Below are positions 11,197 through 22,720 of a stretch of 64,000 nt of DNA, piece after piece. The position numbers and the translations under genes were made by a program. The number at the start of each line of letters is the position of its first letter. Positions within the stretch are counted from its first letter, which is position 1. This stretch comes from Gautieria morchelliformis (lineage: Eukaryota > Basidiomycota > Agaricomycetes > Gomphales > Gomphaceae). The stretch is taken from assembly GCA_015179125.1 (NCBI GenBank), contig WHVA01000063.1, positions 248,001-312,000 on the forward strand, given 5' to 3'. The notes below the pieces were generated by a model that was given only the letters and a program-made list of their open reading frames with translations, was not told the origin of the DNA and searched no databases.

Positions 11197-11254
11197 CATT
11201 CGAGCTGCGAAATTCATTACATAAGAGTGCGGAACTACGCTTAGATCACGTGAT

Positions 11255-11572
11255 ATAAGCCAAACAAACGCGTCGCCTGTATGCCTCTTATTCCAGCCGA
11301 CCAGTCCCGGTACGAGCTGCCATGTACAGTGTGCTGACGACCACACAGGGATCGCTGTACCTTTTGTGTCAGACCAGATTCAAGTGCGCGGTCCTGGAGA
11401 ACTCATCAGACCACCGTGAGTGATGCGTGGAATATTCATCCCACCCGTCCTTTGATGTTATAGGGCCATGGTATCGTATTACCAGACCATTTCACCGAAG
11501 CGGAGCATCGAGAGTTTGAAGATCCCGAGAATTATGCCCAATTCAGACATGAAATAGAAGAGGAACTTGATG
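11255..11572 (+). pseudogene. Cys-rich unknown gene fragment, two exons
   Basis: Two coding-like blocks are joined by a 48-nt GTGAGT...TAG intron (11416-11463) in phase 0. Block 1 contains a CTVC and, after an in-frame TGA, RCTFC, giving two C-x2-C pairs that look like half of a zinc ribbon or finger. Block 2 (11464-11572) reads HGIVLPDHFTEAEHREFEDP and an acidic EIEEELD before a GTAAGC donor. I do not recognise the family. No start codon or downstream exon could be placed, so it is most likely a gene remnant next to the truncated gypsy gag. Confidence 0.4.
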
Positions 11573-11577
11573 TAAGC

Positions 11578-11604
11578 CGTAGTAAGTTCATTTAACTTAC
11601 TACG
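11578..11604. repeat. perfect 11-bp inverted repeat
   Basis: CGTAGTAAGTT and AACTTACTACG are separated by five bases. It lies directly at the end of the Cys-rich fragment. Confidence 0.7.
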
Positions 11605-12010
11605 CTGTGAGTTCACAGTCGACTATTGTATTGAAGCTGCTTTGAAATAGGATCAATAGCTTCTAGTTACTCCTTATCTCATAGGAATAGTATGTGTTGT
11701 GGGTACACCCGCCATCTGCATACTGCACATCTTATGTTCTATTCTAGTGTGAGCTCATATACGTCAACCCGACACAGTACAGCGGCCTGGTCCAAGGAGT
11801 ATCTTACTTAGAGCTTGCTATGGTCATACTCATGTCCATTGGGGATAGTCAGTTGCTCCCTCTTTTCATCTTTCGTATTACGTGTATGTCATCAACATGT
11901 CTCTAGTCCTTTTTTTTGGTCAGGTTTAGTCGCTATCGCCGCATCTTTCGACGAGCCGATATGGGTGGAGTAATGTCGGTTTCTTTGCTGACACGCCTTT
12001 GTATTCTCCG
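11605..12010. other. intergenic, no supported gene
   Basis: There are short frames only and no recognisable repeat or motif. Confidence 0.4.
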
Positions 12011-12161
12011 ACTCTTTCGACTCGCTTTTACTATGTGCGTTTCTCGGATAGTTCTCAGAATAAGGCTAACTGTACTGACACGCGTTTCTATTTCGGTCTC
12101 TTTCGACTCATTTTTACTATGTACATTCCTCGGATAGTTCTAGAATGAGGCTAACTGTACT
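12011..12161. repeat. two-copy direct repeat (about 86 bp)
   Basis: The block CTCTTTCGACTC ... CTCGGATAGTTCT ... GGCTAACTGTACTG appears twice in direct tandem, the second copy slightly shorter and diverged. Confidence 0.65.
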
Positions 12162-12239
12162 GTGGTATTTTTTGAAGCACCGTCGCTGTGGATATCGCTT
12201 TGATGGATAGTGGCCCAAATCACATGCGACTCTGGTACG

Positions 12240-13060
12240 GACACCGTACTAGCAGACCGGATATGGTGCATGTGCACCGTACTGAGGTATGATGGAGGTG
12301 CACCGTGCCGACAGGCGGCCTACGGTGCAGGTCCACCGTACCGAGGGGTGGCCTATGGTGCACATGCACCGTAGGGAGAGGCGGGATACGGTGCAGGTGC
12401 ATCGTAGGCAGAGGGCGGATACGATGCACGTACACCGTGCTGAGGGGCGGCGGATGGTGCACGTGCGCCGTGGTGAGAGGCGGGATACGGTGCATGTGCG
12501 CCGTACCACCAGGCGGTCTCACCGTACTGAGGGGCAGCCTATGGTGCGTGTGCTCCATAGGGAGAGGGCGTCCTATGGTGCACGTGCATCATACTGAGGC
12601 ACGGCGTATGGCGCACATGCACTGTGCTGAGAGGGGGGATACGGTGCAGGCGCACCGTACCGAGGGGGCGGCCTATGCTGCTCGTGCACCATACTGAGAG
12701 GCCGGCTACGGTGCAGGTGCACCGTACTGAGGGGCGGCCTACGGTGCATGTGCACTGTACGGAGGCACGGCGGATGGTGCACGTGCACCGTACTGAGGTG
12801 CGGCCTATGGTGCACGTGCACCGTACCAACTGGCGGCCTACGGTGCAGGTGCACCGTACTGAGATGCGGCCTATGGAGCACGTGCACCGTACTGACAGGC
12901 CGGGTACGGTGCATGTGGACCGGACGGAGGGGCGGCCTATGGTGCAGGTGCACCGCAGGGAGCGGGCGGCACACGGTGCATGTGCACCGTACGGACAGGC
13001 GGCGGGCTACGGTGCACGTGCACCGTACTGAGGATGCGAGGGGACGGTTCAGGTGAACCG
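12240..13060. repeat. 33-bp minisatellite of GGTGCACGTGCACC palindromes, about 24 copies
   Basis: The unit is 33 bp, a 14-bp palindrome close to GGTGCACGTGCACC followed by about 19 bp such as GTACTGAGGGGCGGCCTA. Because 33 is a multiple of three and stops are rare, long frames are open in several phases on both strands; these are artefacts of the repeat and are not listed as genes. Copies diverge in the spacer and in one or two palindrome positions. Confidence 0.9.
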
Positions 13061-13098
13061 CATGTGGAGGCGTATGGGCGTCTGATTTGAACACGCGT

Positions 13099-13169
13099 GT
13101 AATTGACAGCAGGTTGTACATGTAATTGACAGCAGGTTGTACATGTAATTTACAACTGGCTGTACATGA
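13099..13169. repeat. 23-bp tandem repeat, three copies
   Basis: AATTGACAGCAGGTTGTACATGT-like units begin at 13101, 13124 and 13147, the last one diverged. It lies beside the 33-bp array. Confidence 0.75.
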
Positions 13170-13424
13170 TTCCAACAGCCGGCATCTGACGGCTATCCGC
13201 GTAATGCAGTTCACGTTCGACCTCTGATACTTCAAGTAAGTTTCATGATTCGAGACAATCTGCCGCCCACTTATAAATATACCTTTAGCAAAATAGTACC
13301 ATTATTCGTTGTGTGCCATATATATGGATGTTTGGGTAGGACACCTCTTTCTTCCATGCCTATACATGATGCCTTCCATCTACTCTTCCTCTCCCTCCAG
13401 TCGTGTCATACCCCCAGACACATA

Positions 13425-15281
13425 TCATACCTCTATTGATACCTTGCCGGTGGACGCCACCACTACAAGGGGCATTGTCTTTAGTCGCAAGAAGGTATGA
13501 TACATGAAAAGAACAGGAATGAGTTACCAGATTGCGGTTCAGCACAGACCTCATCGTAGGAAACATCCACAGCACGGCCAAGCTCCCTTCCACAAGGGAT
13601 TTCCTCAAGCTCGATGCCCACCACTGCAGTAGAAGAGGCGTTGTCCTGCTCGCGAGATTCTGAGATTCCAGTCTCACTGGCACTCGGATCGCCGAATTCC
13701 TCCATGAGTGAATTGTGAATCTGTCGTGCGGCTGCAGTAAAGCTCATTACGGGATGGTGTGCAGAATGGGTGGTGCCATTAGGGTGAGCAACCTCTTGTA
13801 GGGCAAGATGACAGCGACAAATGATGATGGTAGACAGGCTACATGTAGCGTTAGCCATATATCTTCTTATCTAGGCTCCTTGGATCTGACCTGTCCTGCA
13901 CAGTTGAAAGAATCGCTCCAATACTGGGCTATTGACCACATGTAAAATTGAACGACCAAGTGCATGCGAGAGCAATGGACTCACTCTTAAAACCTGTTAT
14001 ATTTAATATTAGGTCCGTCTCATAATTTGGACACTATACATTACCTTAATCATAATGCCAGATGCTAATGTTATGGTCAATACAAATCTGAGTTGGTATT
14101 AGATGGAAAGTTCAACGGCGGCGGTCAGAAAGTATCTACCCATATCTTATGAGACCTAGACTAGCAATGAGCAATTTGAAAGTGTAAGGGTGAATTAACA
14201 GACCTTGTTCAGCCAAAGTTTGGGCCAATGACTTTCGAGGGAGCATCTGAATCTCTCTTGAGCGCCACGCGAGCCCAAGGGTATTGTACTGCCAGTACTG
14301 GTGCAATGTGACGATAACAACCAATGTGTCAAAAAGTATAAGGAACACGTCATTTATTGTTTGCACTTGGAATAATAAATGGTCTGTTAACTCGCAATTG
14401 AACATAAGAATTTCTTACCCCTGACAAAATGATATATGGACCTGCTTCAATATATCTGCTATCGTCACTCACAAATTCAGAGCACCCTGATCCTGACCTG
14501 TGATATTGCATCCATTTTTGACTGCGAGAAACTGTAATACCATATTGTGTTTGAGGATAGATTAGTAATGGCAGACTTGAACTTGAAAAGGGAAGTGTGC
14601 ATACCACTCCGGTAACCAAACTGCCCATATACAGAAGAAGACCGAGGGCTCCAAGGACCCACCGCATGCTTTGATTGTGCTGGGACATCATGGCGTATAT
14701 TCGTGCCAATAAGAGTCCTGCCAGTGCAAGGGGGGTATGTAAGTTTATGACTGAGTGCTTATCGGTATATAGTTACCTTCTATAGCTGGAGGTATCACAA
14801 TGGCTAGACAATCTAGGAGATGAAGCAATGAATTGCAGAGACTGTTTCGGTATCAGATTATGTATAGAAAAACGCAAATGTCGTACTGGGCACATCACAT
14901 GTATGTAAACAACCTGAATTTCACGAATAAACCATCTCACCTCGAGTGGGATATTGGCCATATCCGTGTATAGCACCATTATAAAGACAAGGAAGGCAGG
15001 GTAGCGAGCGAGCAGGTAAAGGACACTTCCTAATCTGACTCTTCTGTGCCAGATATAGGTAATTTCGGACGGGAGGGTCAAGAGAGTATCATAGGCGAGC
15101 AGTGCTACTTGGGTCAGGGCTACGTTAACAGTCCATGATTAGTCCTTACACACCGAGGGTAGCAGTCCCCACATAGTTATTAGCCAGACTTGTAGATTGT
15201 CAGATTCTACCCCCACTGAATAGCCCGACCTGCTCACCTATCTGATATTACCTGAATATCCATGCTCTGCTGAGATGCCAT
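13425..15281 (-). CDS. DUF6533-like multi-pass membrane protein
   Basis: This is a multi-exon gene of a family expanded in basidiomycetes, function unknown. Exons I could phase are 15281-15238 (ATG, MASQQSMDIQ), 15188-15154 and 15119-14941, joined by 49- and 34-nt introns; they read ALTQVALLAYDTLLTLP then EITYIWHRRVRLGSVLYLL, the typical start of the domain. Later exons carry further helices (EGLLLARIYAMM; WVLGALGLLLYMGSLVTGV near 14700-14590; LILFDTLVVIVTLHQYW near 14330-14270) and a cytoplasmic tail with HNSLMEEFGDPS (13722-13687). The exon around 14800-14900 and the exact stop are uncertain: 13481 without, or 13425 with, a last intron. It is probably a plasma-membrane or endomembrane protein with about seven helices. 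It may be partly degenerate. Confidence 0.6.
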
Positions 15282-16084
15282 ACGGTGATTATATACCGTA
15301 AACTAAGTAGGATAGATATCTGGATGTTAAAGATGAACCGTCCACTGAGAGAACCTTATAGCATAGGATGGCAGAGGGGGACGGAACTGAGACCGGGGTT
15401 AAATAAAGCCACCGCTACGAGTACTTACCCTCGTTGACAACGTGTCGATCTGGTTAGATATGATGGTATGTTGGAGTTTCAATCACATCAGACCCTGACC
15501 TAAAGGGGATGCACTACAGTACCTAGAATCCAGGAGTCCATGGTGATTACCCCAGGCACGACTGAGTTGTTAGCTCGCCATGGGTCGGGGAACGGTGTTC
15601 CCCATCCTGAAGACGCAGTACCTCTAGACATCGAGAGTTGAAGACCGTTTGATGCTTTGCCTCGATCGCCAGCGAAACTTCATCCTCCGGTATGTTATAT
15701 ATCAGACGTCAGAACACTGCCCCAAACTAGGATAGAGGCCCTACCATCGCGGTAAGTATCTCCATGAGTGTAGTCCCAGCATGCTGGGCTGTGGTGACCT
15801 TGATTTTGCGGTGGCTTAACCAGACAGTGCCCCTGGATGTTTGATGACATGCATCGTGAGCCCAGCATGTAATATAAAACAAATAACCTCATGTCCAGAC
15901 ATCACATACTAGAGGCCGTTGTGTGCCGTGTTCTGCAGGAAAAAAGGGGAATTATTTATAGAGATCTATAGCTCACATAGCACGCATCATCAGCAAAACG
16001 GCGCGGACGTGGTATGAGCTTATGTAACTTGTCAGTCTACAACAGGAAATTCGTGCCTACCTAAGTAATTACAGGGATATGTAA
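15282..16084. other. intergenic, no supported gene
   Basis: This is presumably the promoter side of the membrane-protein gene. Only short frames occur and no repeat was recognised. Confidence 0.45.
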
Positions 16085-16446
16085 TTCTTTTATACCACTT
16101 GTGATATATATATAGGCATTTTAGCGATGTTATCAGACTAATCAAAGTCTTTCCTGCCGTTGCAACTCAATTCAAGAGCTTGAGAGAAATCCACAGTTCT
16201 TTTATACCACTTGTGATACATATATAGGCATTTTAGCGATGTTATCAGACTAATCAAAGTCTTTCCTGCCCTTGCAATTAAATTCAAGAGCTTGAGAGAA
16301 ATCCACAGTTCTTTTATACCACTTGTGATACATATATAGGCATTTTAGCGATGTTGTCAGACTAATCAAAGTCTTTCCTGCCATTGCAACTCAATTCAAG
16401 AGCTTGAGAGAAATCCACAGTTCTTTTATACAACTTGTGATACATA
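16085..16446. repeat. 112-bp tandem repeat, three full copies plus a partial
   Basis: TTCTTTTATACCACTTGTGA starts at 16085 and recurs at 16197, 16309 and 16421 (the last slightly altered), an exact 112-bp period. Copies differ at only a few positions, so the expansion is recent. The unit is AT-rich and noncoding. Confidence 0.92.
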
Positions 16447-16681
16447 CGGGTGATAATACATGCATGGCGATATTGATGAGTCTTTGCAATTCGCAGTCTT
16501 ACGACGAAACACGAAAAGAAGAAAAGGGTGGTGGGGTGGGTGCAAGGCTATACCGGTTGCAGCTTGTTGGCTTGAGGGCACAGTTTGCAAGTGCTTTGGC
16601 GGACAGTGGATGATTATGACCTGGTTCAGGGAAAGCACAGGTCCATCAAAAATCATTGTCAAATTCGAGGCCATCATCTGA

Positions 16682-18838
16682 CTATGAGTTGGCTTCGTCA
16701 AGGTCATCTAAGTCCTCATCTGAACCGACACCCTCATATTCCGCTTGTTGGAACGGCATAGATTCACCAGCCTCACCATCATCACTATCATCATCATTGG
16801 CCACTTCCCAGTGTATATGAGACGATTCCTGTTCTAGATGACTGATACCTCCACCGAAGTAGCGCGTAAACATGTCCCCGTCCACAAACCTGTGAAGAAT
16901 TAATTAGAGTAAAGAAACAATTACGACAGCATGATGATTTTACCTATGTTATGTATCGGAAATCCTGGAGGTCGGAACTAGAAAGGACAACGGCTTCAAC
17001 TTATGTGTTGCGCCCCTGATGAACTATCGTCCTAAGTATTTTGTATTTGACTTCCAGATGTTGGAGAATGCAGAAGCTGGGAAGAGAGCGCTGAGAGTCG
17101 AAGGTCAGAGGATAGAGGTCAGAGGAGGTGGAAGAGGCAGAAGACAGAGTGTCGAGGGCGGAGAGAGAGACAAAGCTTGCAAGACTCGCTGTGCTAAGAA
17201 CAGGAGATAGTGCGAAGGGATTCAGGTATTGAAGTTGATTTTCTGATTGCAGGAACGGAGACATACATATGGGGGTTTTATACAAAGAGCTGAGACAACA
17301 GGTAATAGGGTGGTACTAAGCAAAGTCCAGAGGGAGCGGGAATTGGATAGACATATGGGGTAAGTAACTAATGCGGAATAAGGGGATAACAAGGGGGTGC
17401 AGGGTAGAGTAAGAACAATGGCAAAAGAACAAAGGTGCGTAAGTACAATGGGCATCAGAACAAACAGAAATACGGAAATGGTATCTTGCTGTGTTCAGGG
17501 TCAAGTACGGAGGCCAGTGGGTAGAGTTGACCAGGGGTACTGAAGAACAAGGGGTCGAGGTCGTGGGTTGCAGATGTTGGGGAATAGAGTCGGAGGTGCT
17601 GCAGAGGTATTCCGGAGGTGGCGGAGATGGTTGAGCAGCATGGTCGTAACAACCTATTGATATAGAAAGATTCCCAATCTTGCTCATTTGGATAACTTCT
17701 TATAATTGATGGGCCTGGGCCGAGAAACTTGGAAGTACATCCATATGCAAACGCAGGGATGATGTGGGACGCGTGAATGATATGGGCAGGGTCTAGAATC
17801 CCAAAGCTAGGGCTATCTTGTTCATCACCTACAATGCCTACCCAGTCAAGATGAAGAGCTTTCCAGCCTGCATGGTAGCTGGGTTCAGTTCCTAGCCAGT
17901 GTATCCATAGGAAATCGAATCTTTGCGGGGCTTATGGACAACCCAAGTATGGAAGATACCAAGAACTTTCGAATACCAAAAAGGGTGAGCATCTTGGGAT
18001 GTCTGGTCATCGTGGGCTTTCAACATGACATAGCAGCCCGGAGTGGAAGGATTAATCATGTCTTGTCCCCAACGGAGGTCGTAAGTGGTGTAGTTGATGC
18101 GTAACACCTTGTGAGAATACATTTTGTTGTCCTTGAAGATTACAGTGGCGTGATCAGATTCGGTAAAATTATGTTCATCGCCATCATAAGGGATGTCAAG
18201 GAGATGGGTGAGGAGATGGTCCCATAAGTCAGGGATGAAATGCTAGAGATGTTATGAGCCGACACCAAAAAAATGCGTGAACTTAGAACGTACCTTCAGG
18301 GCAGGGTCATTGGCATTCTTTCTAATCCACGTCCCAATATGAACTGGGTTTTTCTGACTTGCAGTGACGTGATGGTGTGCGTCAGCGCTCATGTTTGACA
18401 TCGGCTCAGACTCATGATAAGTCCAGGTGATGCATGCGATGACCTGTGCTGGTTCCTGCCTCTTTTCTGGCATCTACAATGCGGTGCAAGTTACTTTGGT
18501 GGTGCTCTATGGAAGCAAGTTGCTTGGTGGGATTATTTTTGCTAGTGCGAGGGTAAGATGCCTTGGAGGTGTGATGCCCTAGCTTAGGCTGAAAGTAAAG
18601 TCAGATGACATAAAAGAAAGTGTCCATTGGACAAACTGTTTGCCTGGAGTAGGAATCAGTGGTTCTGCGCCAGTGAATTGTCGAGACGTATCTCTAATGC
18701 GTGAAATTTGTAGGTCAATAAATTGAGGGTCTTCAGATTCTTGCCTCTGGCAGGAGTAGGGGACACCAGGTTTTGACAAGCTAGAGGTCGAGTGTGTGCA
18801 CTCACTTTGCGATCGGGTTCAAAAGTAGGGATTATATC
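16682..18838 (-). pseudogene. Plavaka-type (CACTA-like) transposase remnant, C-terminal half
   Basis: Several blocks on the minus strand follow in the order of the basidiomycete Plavaka transposase C-terminal region: LKTLNLLTYKFHAL (about 18765-18725), ADAHHHVTASQKNPVHIGTW (about 18385-18325), then MYSHKVLRINYTTYDLRWGQ (18122-18063), HPFWYSKVLGIFHTW, and the terminal VDGDMFTRYFGGGISHLE (16882-16829) with an acidic tail ending at 16682. Frames change between blocks, partly through introns and partly through indels. The N-terminal catalytic part is missing, cut at 18838 by an LTR. A solo LTR (16947-17651) splits the last intron. Recognition is from family memory; the enzyme would excise and insert DNA transposons but is dead here. 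Confidence 0.65.
16947..17651 (-). repeat. solo LTR, family D (705 bp) with 5-bp target duplication
   Basis: The plus strand begins TGTTATGTATCGG and ends CATGGTCGTAACA. The flanks are ACCTA at 16942-16946 and ACCTA at 17652-17656. It is homologous in inverse orientation to 59672-60363, which starts TGTTATGACCATGC. A TATA-like TTGTATAAAACCCCC on the minus strand lies near 17280. It is inserted in the Plavaka remnant. Confidence 0.9.
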
Positions 18839-19049
18839 TGTAAAGATGTATATCTTAGGGCCTTGTGTCACAAGGGCAAACGGAACTCAACCAAGATGTG
18901 GTTATTCCATGTGCTACGTAGTGACAGTGTAAGGAAAGATCTGAGGAACCACCATGTGGTTCCCATGCAAGAACTATACAGTGATTAGCTAAGCTAGTCC
19001 AGTAGCCCGCATTGCCTTGAGGGCAATGCGGGTAAATATCATATTTACA
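18839..19049 (-). repeat. 3' LTR of Gypsy-B copy (211 bp)
   Basis: The plus strand reads TGTAAAGATG ... CATATTTACA. On the minus strand it follows a purine run AGAGGGGGAGGG (19050-19061) that can serve as the polypurine tract. It is homologous to 6590-6803. Its outer edge cuts the Plavaka remnant, so this copy inserted into the transposase. Confidence 0.78.
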
Positions 19050-19070
19050 CCCTCCCCCTCTATAAACAAC

Positions 19071-21099
19071 TCAGCTATCTTCATAGATGGACCTGGTGAG
19101 GTCCTCGGAGTCTGCATCCGACATGGGAATGTCAGTGTACAGAGCCGGCGGTGGGCGCGGGTCTGTTGGGAGCTCCAAGCTGTTGGTGGGGACATGGGGT
19201 GGGGAGTCGATGCCCATGTCCTGCCAAAAGGCCGCTTCGGCGACCGGGTTGGGGGCTGGCAAGGGGCCACGAGTGACAGCTAGCTCATGGTCTAGCTGTG
19301 CACGGGTGGCCATTGACGCCTCCGCAGCCATGATCGCCGCCTTGTGGCGGTCCTGCAGGGCTGCCTGTCGCAGCTTCTCCTGTCCTATGTGGGCAGGCGC
19401 ACTGAAAGTCATCCCGGATAGGTTGCGCTGGATGAATAGCTCGATCTGGGGTGCACTGTCCCAGGTCACCCCACCGTATCTGGCGAGCCAGCAGGCGACC
19501 TTGTCCAGAGGGATGTCCTGGGCCAAGCGGCCTCAGATGGGGAACATCCCAGTGATCGATGCCCTCAGGGTGTCACCAATGGTGTACTGGACCTCGTTGG
19601 CTGGAACGAGCTCCCGCCATTGGTTGGTGACACGGAATAGATCATACATCTGCGCCCTGAGGGGAGAGGGGGGCTTGGGGTTTTTTGGGGCAAGCCTCCT
19701 CATCCACATCCATACATCCACATCATGGATGTTCAGGCTGCCATCCGGCTCATCACAGATGGCTGATGGGATGCCCTCAGGGTTGCGTAACCAGCCATGG
19801 AGTACGTCCTGAATATCATCAGCGGTGCCTTTGCCAATGAGGAAGTAGCCTGACCGTTGGCTACTGGCCCGGGCCTCCTCCCGGGCCTGTCCCATCGCGG
19901 TCACCATCCCACACATGTGGGAGCCCGTTGGCATCTCCCTGGCCTCCTTCAGGAGGTCCTGAAACCTCTGCTCCTTGGTTTTGCAGAGGTCGAACCATTC
20001 GGCTCACAGCGGCATTCTTTTTCCAACAGGCCGCAGCAGGTGGCCCGTTACAGCGAATGGAGGGTCCCCAAGAGGCATGAGCTCCCCTTCCCCCGGGAGA
20101 GGGTTGGGAACTGTCATCGCCGGTGGGGGAAATGACGCCGATGGCGCAGGGTGGAGGACCGTTTGTCTGGCCCTCTCCTGCTCGGCTGCGAGATACTCAT
20201 TCTGAGCCGTGGCCAGTGCCAGCCCCAGTGCTGGGTCGTCTGCAGTGCCACTCGGCAACTATGCCAGGTACTCACTGGTGATGCGCTTGCGCAGGTCACC
20301 AATGGGGTCATAGGTTATGAGCTTGTCATAACCCGGGGCATGTCTCTTTTTTGAGACATGCTGTGGGCAGCCCGGATCGTAGTGTTCGAGATCTGGGTCG
20401 TCCGAGTAGAAGCCATTGGGGGAATGTCATCTGTTGATGCCAGTGGCTCTCTGGGGCCCGTGAAGGATGGGCTGGTGGGGCTGGTTATCCACGCCATGAG
20501 ACCTGGCGCGGGTTGGCCTGGGGTGGGGTTAGGGGCAGCGATCCGATCTGCCAGCCCCGTTTTGGCACGTGACGGCAACGGGGCCATTGCGCGGGACGAT
20601 GGGCCCACCACGGGTCGTGGGGCAGGCTCTACTCACTTCATGGTCACAAGCTTGCGTTGTAGGGTCTGGACCAACTTCCCCAGGTCTCGTGTCCTGCCGC
20701 GCTCGGTCTCGAGTGCGCTGTCGAGTGCCCTGATGTTGTCTTTCAGGGCCGCAATCTCCTCCCTAAGGTCGCGCATAGTCAACTGCACTTTCCTTACTGT
20801 GTGGCATTCGACCTTGTCGACCCACGTTGGCCACACCGTGTACACGGCGGTGCCGACATCCTTCTCAATTGGATGCGGTTGGCGCCTGTGGCGGTTTTCA
20901 GGTGTGCTACGAAGGTTGTGCAGTTGTTGCACCCATCGGGATGGACAATGGCTAGGCCATTTTTCCATCCTACGATTTTCCAATGCTCCTCAGACGCTGT
21001 AGGAGCACTGAGGATTGCTGCAGCCCCTTGCTCAGGGGCCGCTGGTGGTGTCACGGACATCGAGTGATCGATGTCCATGCCATCTTTGGCTGGCATCAT
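19071..21099 (-). pseudogene. extra ORF ('ORF3') of Gypsy-B downstream of pol
   Basis: In the same orientation as pol and 77 bp after its stop, a frame begins MMPAKDGMDIDHSMS. It contains a conserved-looking block HWKIVGWKNGLAIVHPDGCN with C-x2-C, then (after a one-base shift near 20870) a coiled coil around MRDLREEIAALKDNIRALDS, a Pro/Ser-rich linker, and a last region of about 350 residues with DVDVWMWMRRLAPKNP and DKVACWLARYGG, ending at 19071. Interruptions are a TGA at 20633 (which may be a GTGAGT donor), a stop after EYLA near 20260, a TGA at 20004 and a TGA at 19533. The position is that of env in retroviruses, but I see no signal peptide or membrane helix, so it is not an envelope. 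Function unknown. Confidence 0.6.
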
Positions 21100-21176
21100 C
21101 TTCGATAGAAGGTGATGGGGTGATGGTGGTTGCTTCTCAAGAAGCGATGCACCTCGGAAAGATCTGAGGTGAAAAT

Positions 21177-22720
21177 TTAAGTGATGCTGTCGGCATGACC
21201 CAGTGTCTCACGTGATCTACATGTGACCTGGTGTCTTTTAGGCAGGTCGTGCAGCTTAGTCACACCCCGGAGCTCTAGGTAGTGGTCTAGAGCTTCCAGG
21301 TCTTTATACGCTGGCATGGGCTCCCATGTCACCTTGCCAAGGGTCCATCGGACCTGAAATTCCAGGTCCTTGGAGTTTATCCATCTATGGGATAAAATCT
21401 CATCGACGAGCCATTCTTCCTCGTCGTTCGTGCCGAAGTCGTAGAACGACTTCGCTTCTCGACGAGGGAATAGGTCGTCGTCGTTGGCCTCATATTGTCA
21501 TATGAGGCTGGTGTGGAAGACAGGCATGATGCGCCTGTTTTTCAGCTCATCTGGTAGCTCGAGAGTTACCATCGAGGCCTCATTGTGGGCCTCGATTATG
21601 TGATATGGGCCAATGTATTGTGGCACCAGCTTCCTGGCCCTTCCTTTGGGCAGGGTCAGGGTCAGGTTCTGAGTGGACAGGTATACACGGTCGGCGACCG
21701 CATACATATCACTATCCCAGTGTTTCTTATTTGCGTGAAACGCCTGCGTCACCCAGTGCTCCAGTATGGTGTCCTGTGCCATCATCAGGTTCCAGCGAGC
21801 CTGTTGTGGGAACTGGGACACTCCCTTGAAAGGAGTGTCCACTGTCATGGGCATGTCGATCTGCGGCATGTACCCGTGGTTCAGCTCAAAGGGAGTGAAC
21901 CCTGTGGTGGCGCTGACGTTGCTGTTGATGGCCACTTCAACCATCGGGCACTTGTGTGCCCAATCCTTCTGGTCGTCTCTGACAACCATCCATAGGATCT
22001 GTCCTATTGAGCGATTGGCCTGCTCGGTGGCTCCATCCATTTGTGGATGGAATGTGGTAGCCATGAGGAGCTTGGTCCCCATGAGCTGTTGAAGCTCATG
22101 CCAGAAGATCAACGTGAACTTTGAGTCTTGATCGGAGACGATGGAGTCGGGGACTCCGTGGAGCCTGACAACTTCCTTGAGGAATAGCCAGGCTACTTCC
22201 TTCGCTGTGACCCTTGTCGTTGTTGGGAGGAGGTGGCCATGCGAAGTCAGTCTGTCTATGATTACCATAAGGTAATCACAGCCATCTGATTTGGGCATCG
22301 GCCCCATGAAGTCAATTCCGATCGATTTCCATGGCCTGTCTGGGATGGGCAGGCTGTGCAGCAGGCCTTTGGGCTTCTGGGTGCCAGTTTTGTTCATCTG
22401 GCACCTCGCACATGAGACGCAGAACATCTCTATGTCAGGGCCCATACCTTGCCACCAGTATGCCCTTCGAATATAATTCGAAGTCTTCATGTGGCCATAG
22501 TGACCCACTGTCCTGTGTGCATGATTGATTATGATTTCGATCAGCCTCCTTCCCCCATGGAAAACAGTCCGGGGGATGGCAATGACATCTCGTTTGAGCT
22601 GATTTTTTGTCCATATCAGCCCATCCTTGATGCCGAACCTTGGGTGCACATCCGGGTGTGCCATGATCTTCGAGAACATGGCATCTTCGTGGTATGCATC
22701 GCGCAGGACCTTCAAAAGCC
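21177..22720 (-). pseudogene. Pol fragment: integrase plus chromodomain (Gypsy-B)
   Basis: The reading frame enters at about 22720 and continues to TAA at 21177-21179 with one TGA at 21498-21500. It carries the integrase zinc motif (HRTVGHYG ... CVSCARC), catalytic IGIDFMGP, VSDQDSKF and GATEQANRS with exactly 35 residues between the last Asp and Glu, the GPY-like VPQYIGPYHII, and after the stop a chromodomain (FQVRWTLGKVTWEPMPAYKD). Protease, RT and RNase H are absent: the element is 5'-truncated exactly where the copia fragment begins. The stop replaces an Arg in the family (inferred CGA to TGA). Confidence 0.9.

Noticed and set aside
12249..13235. Long ORFs on both strands over the 33-bp array
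   Set aside because: They follow from a stop-poor unit whose length is a multiple of three; several frames are open at once, with no start context or splice structure.
19071..21099. Envelope gene (errantivirus-like)
   Set aside because: No signal peptide, membrane helix or furin-type site in the visible frames.
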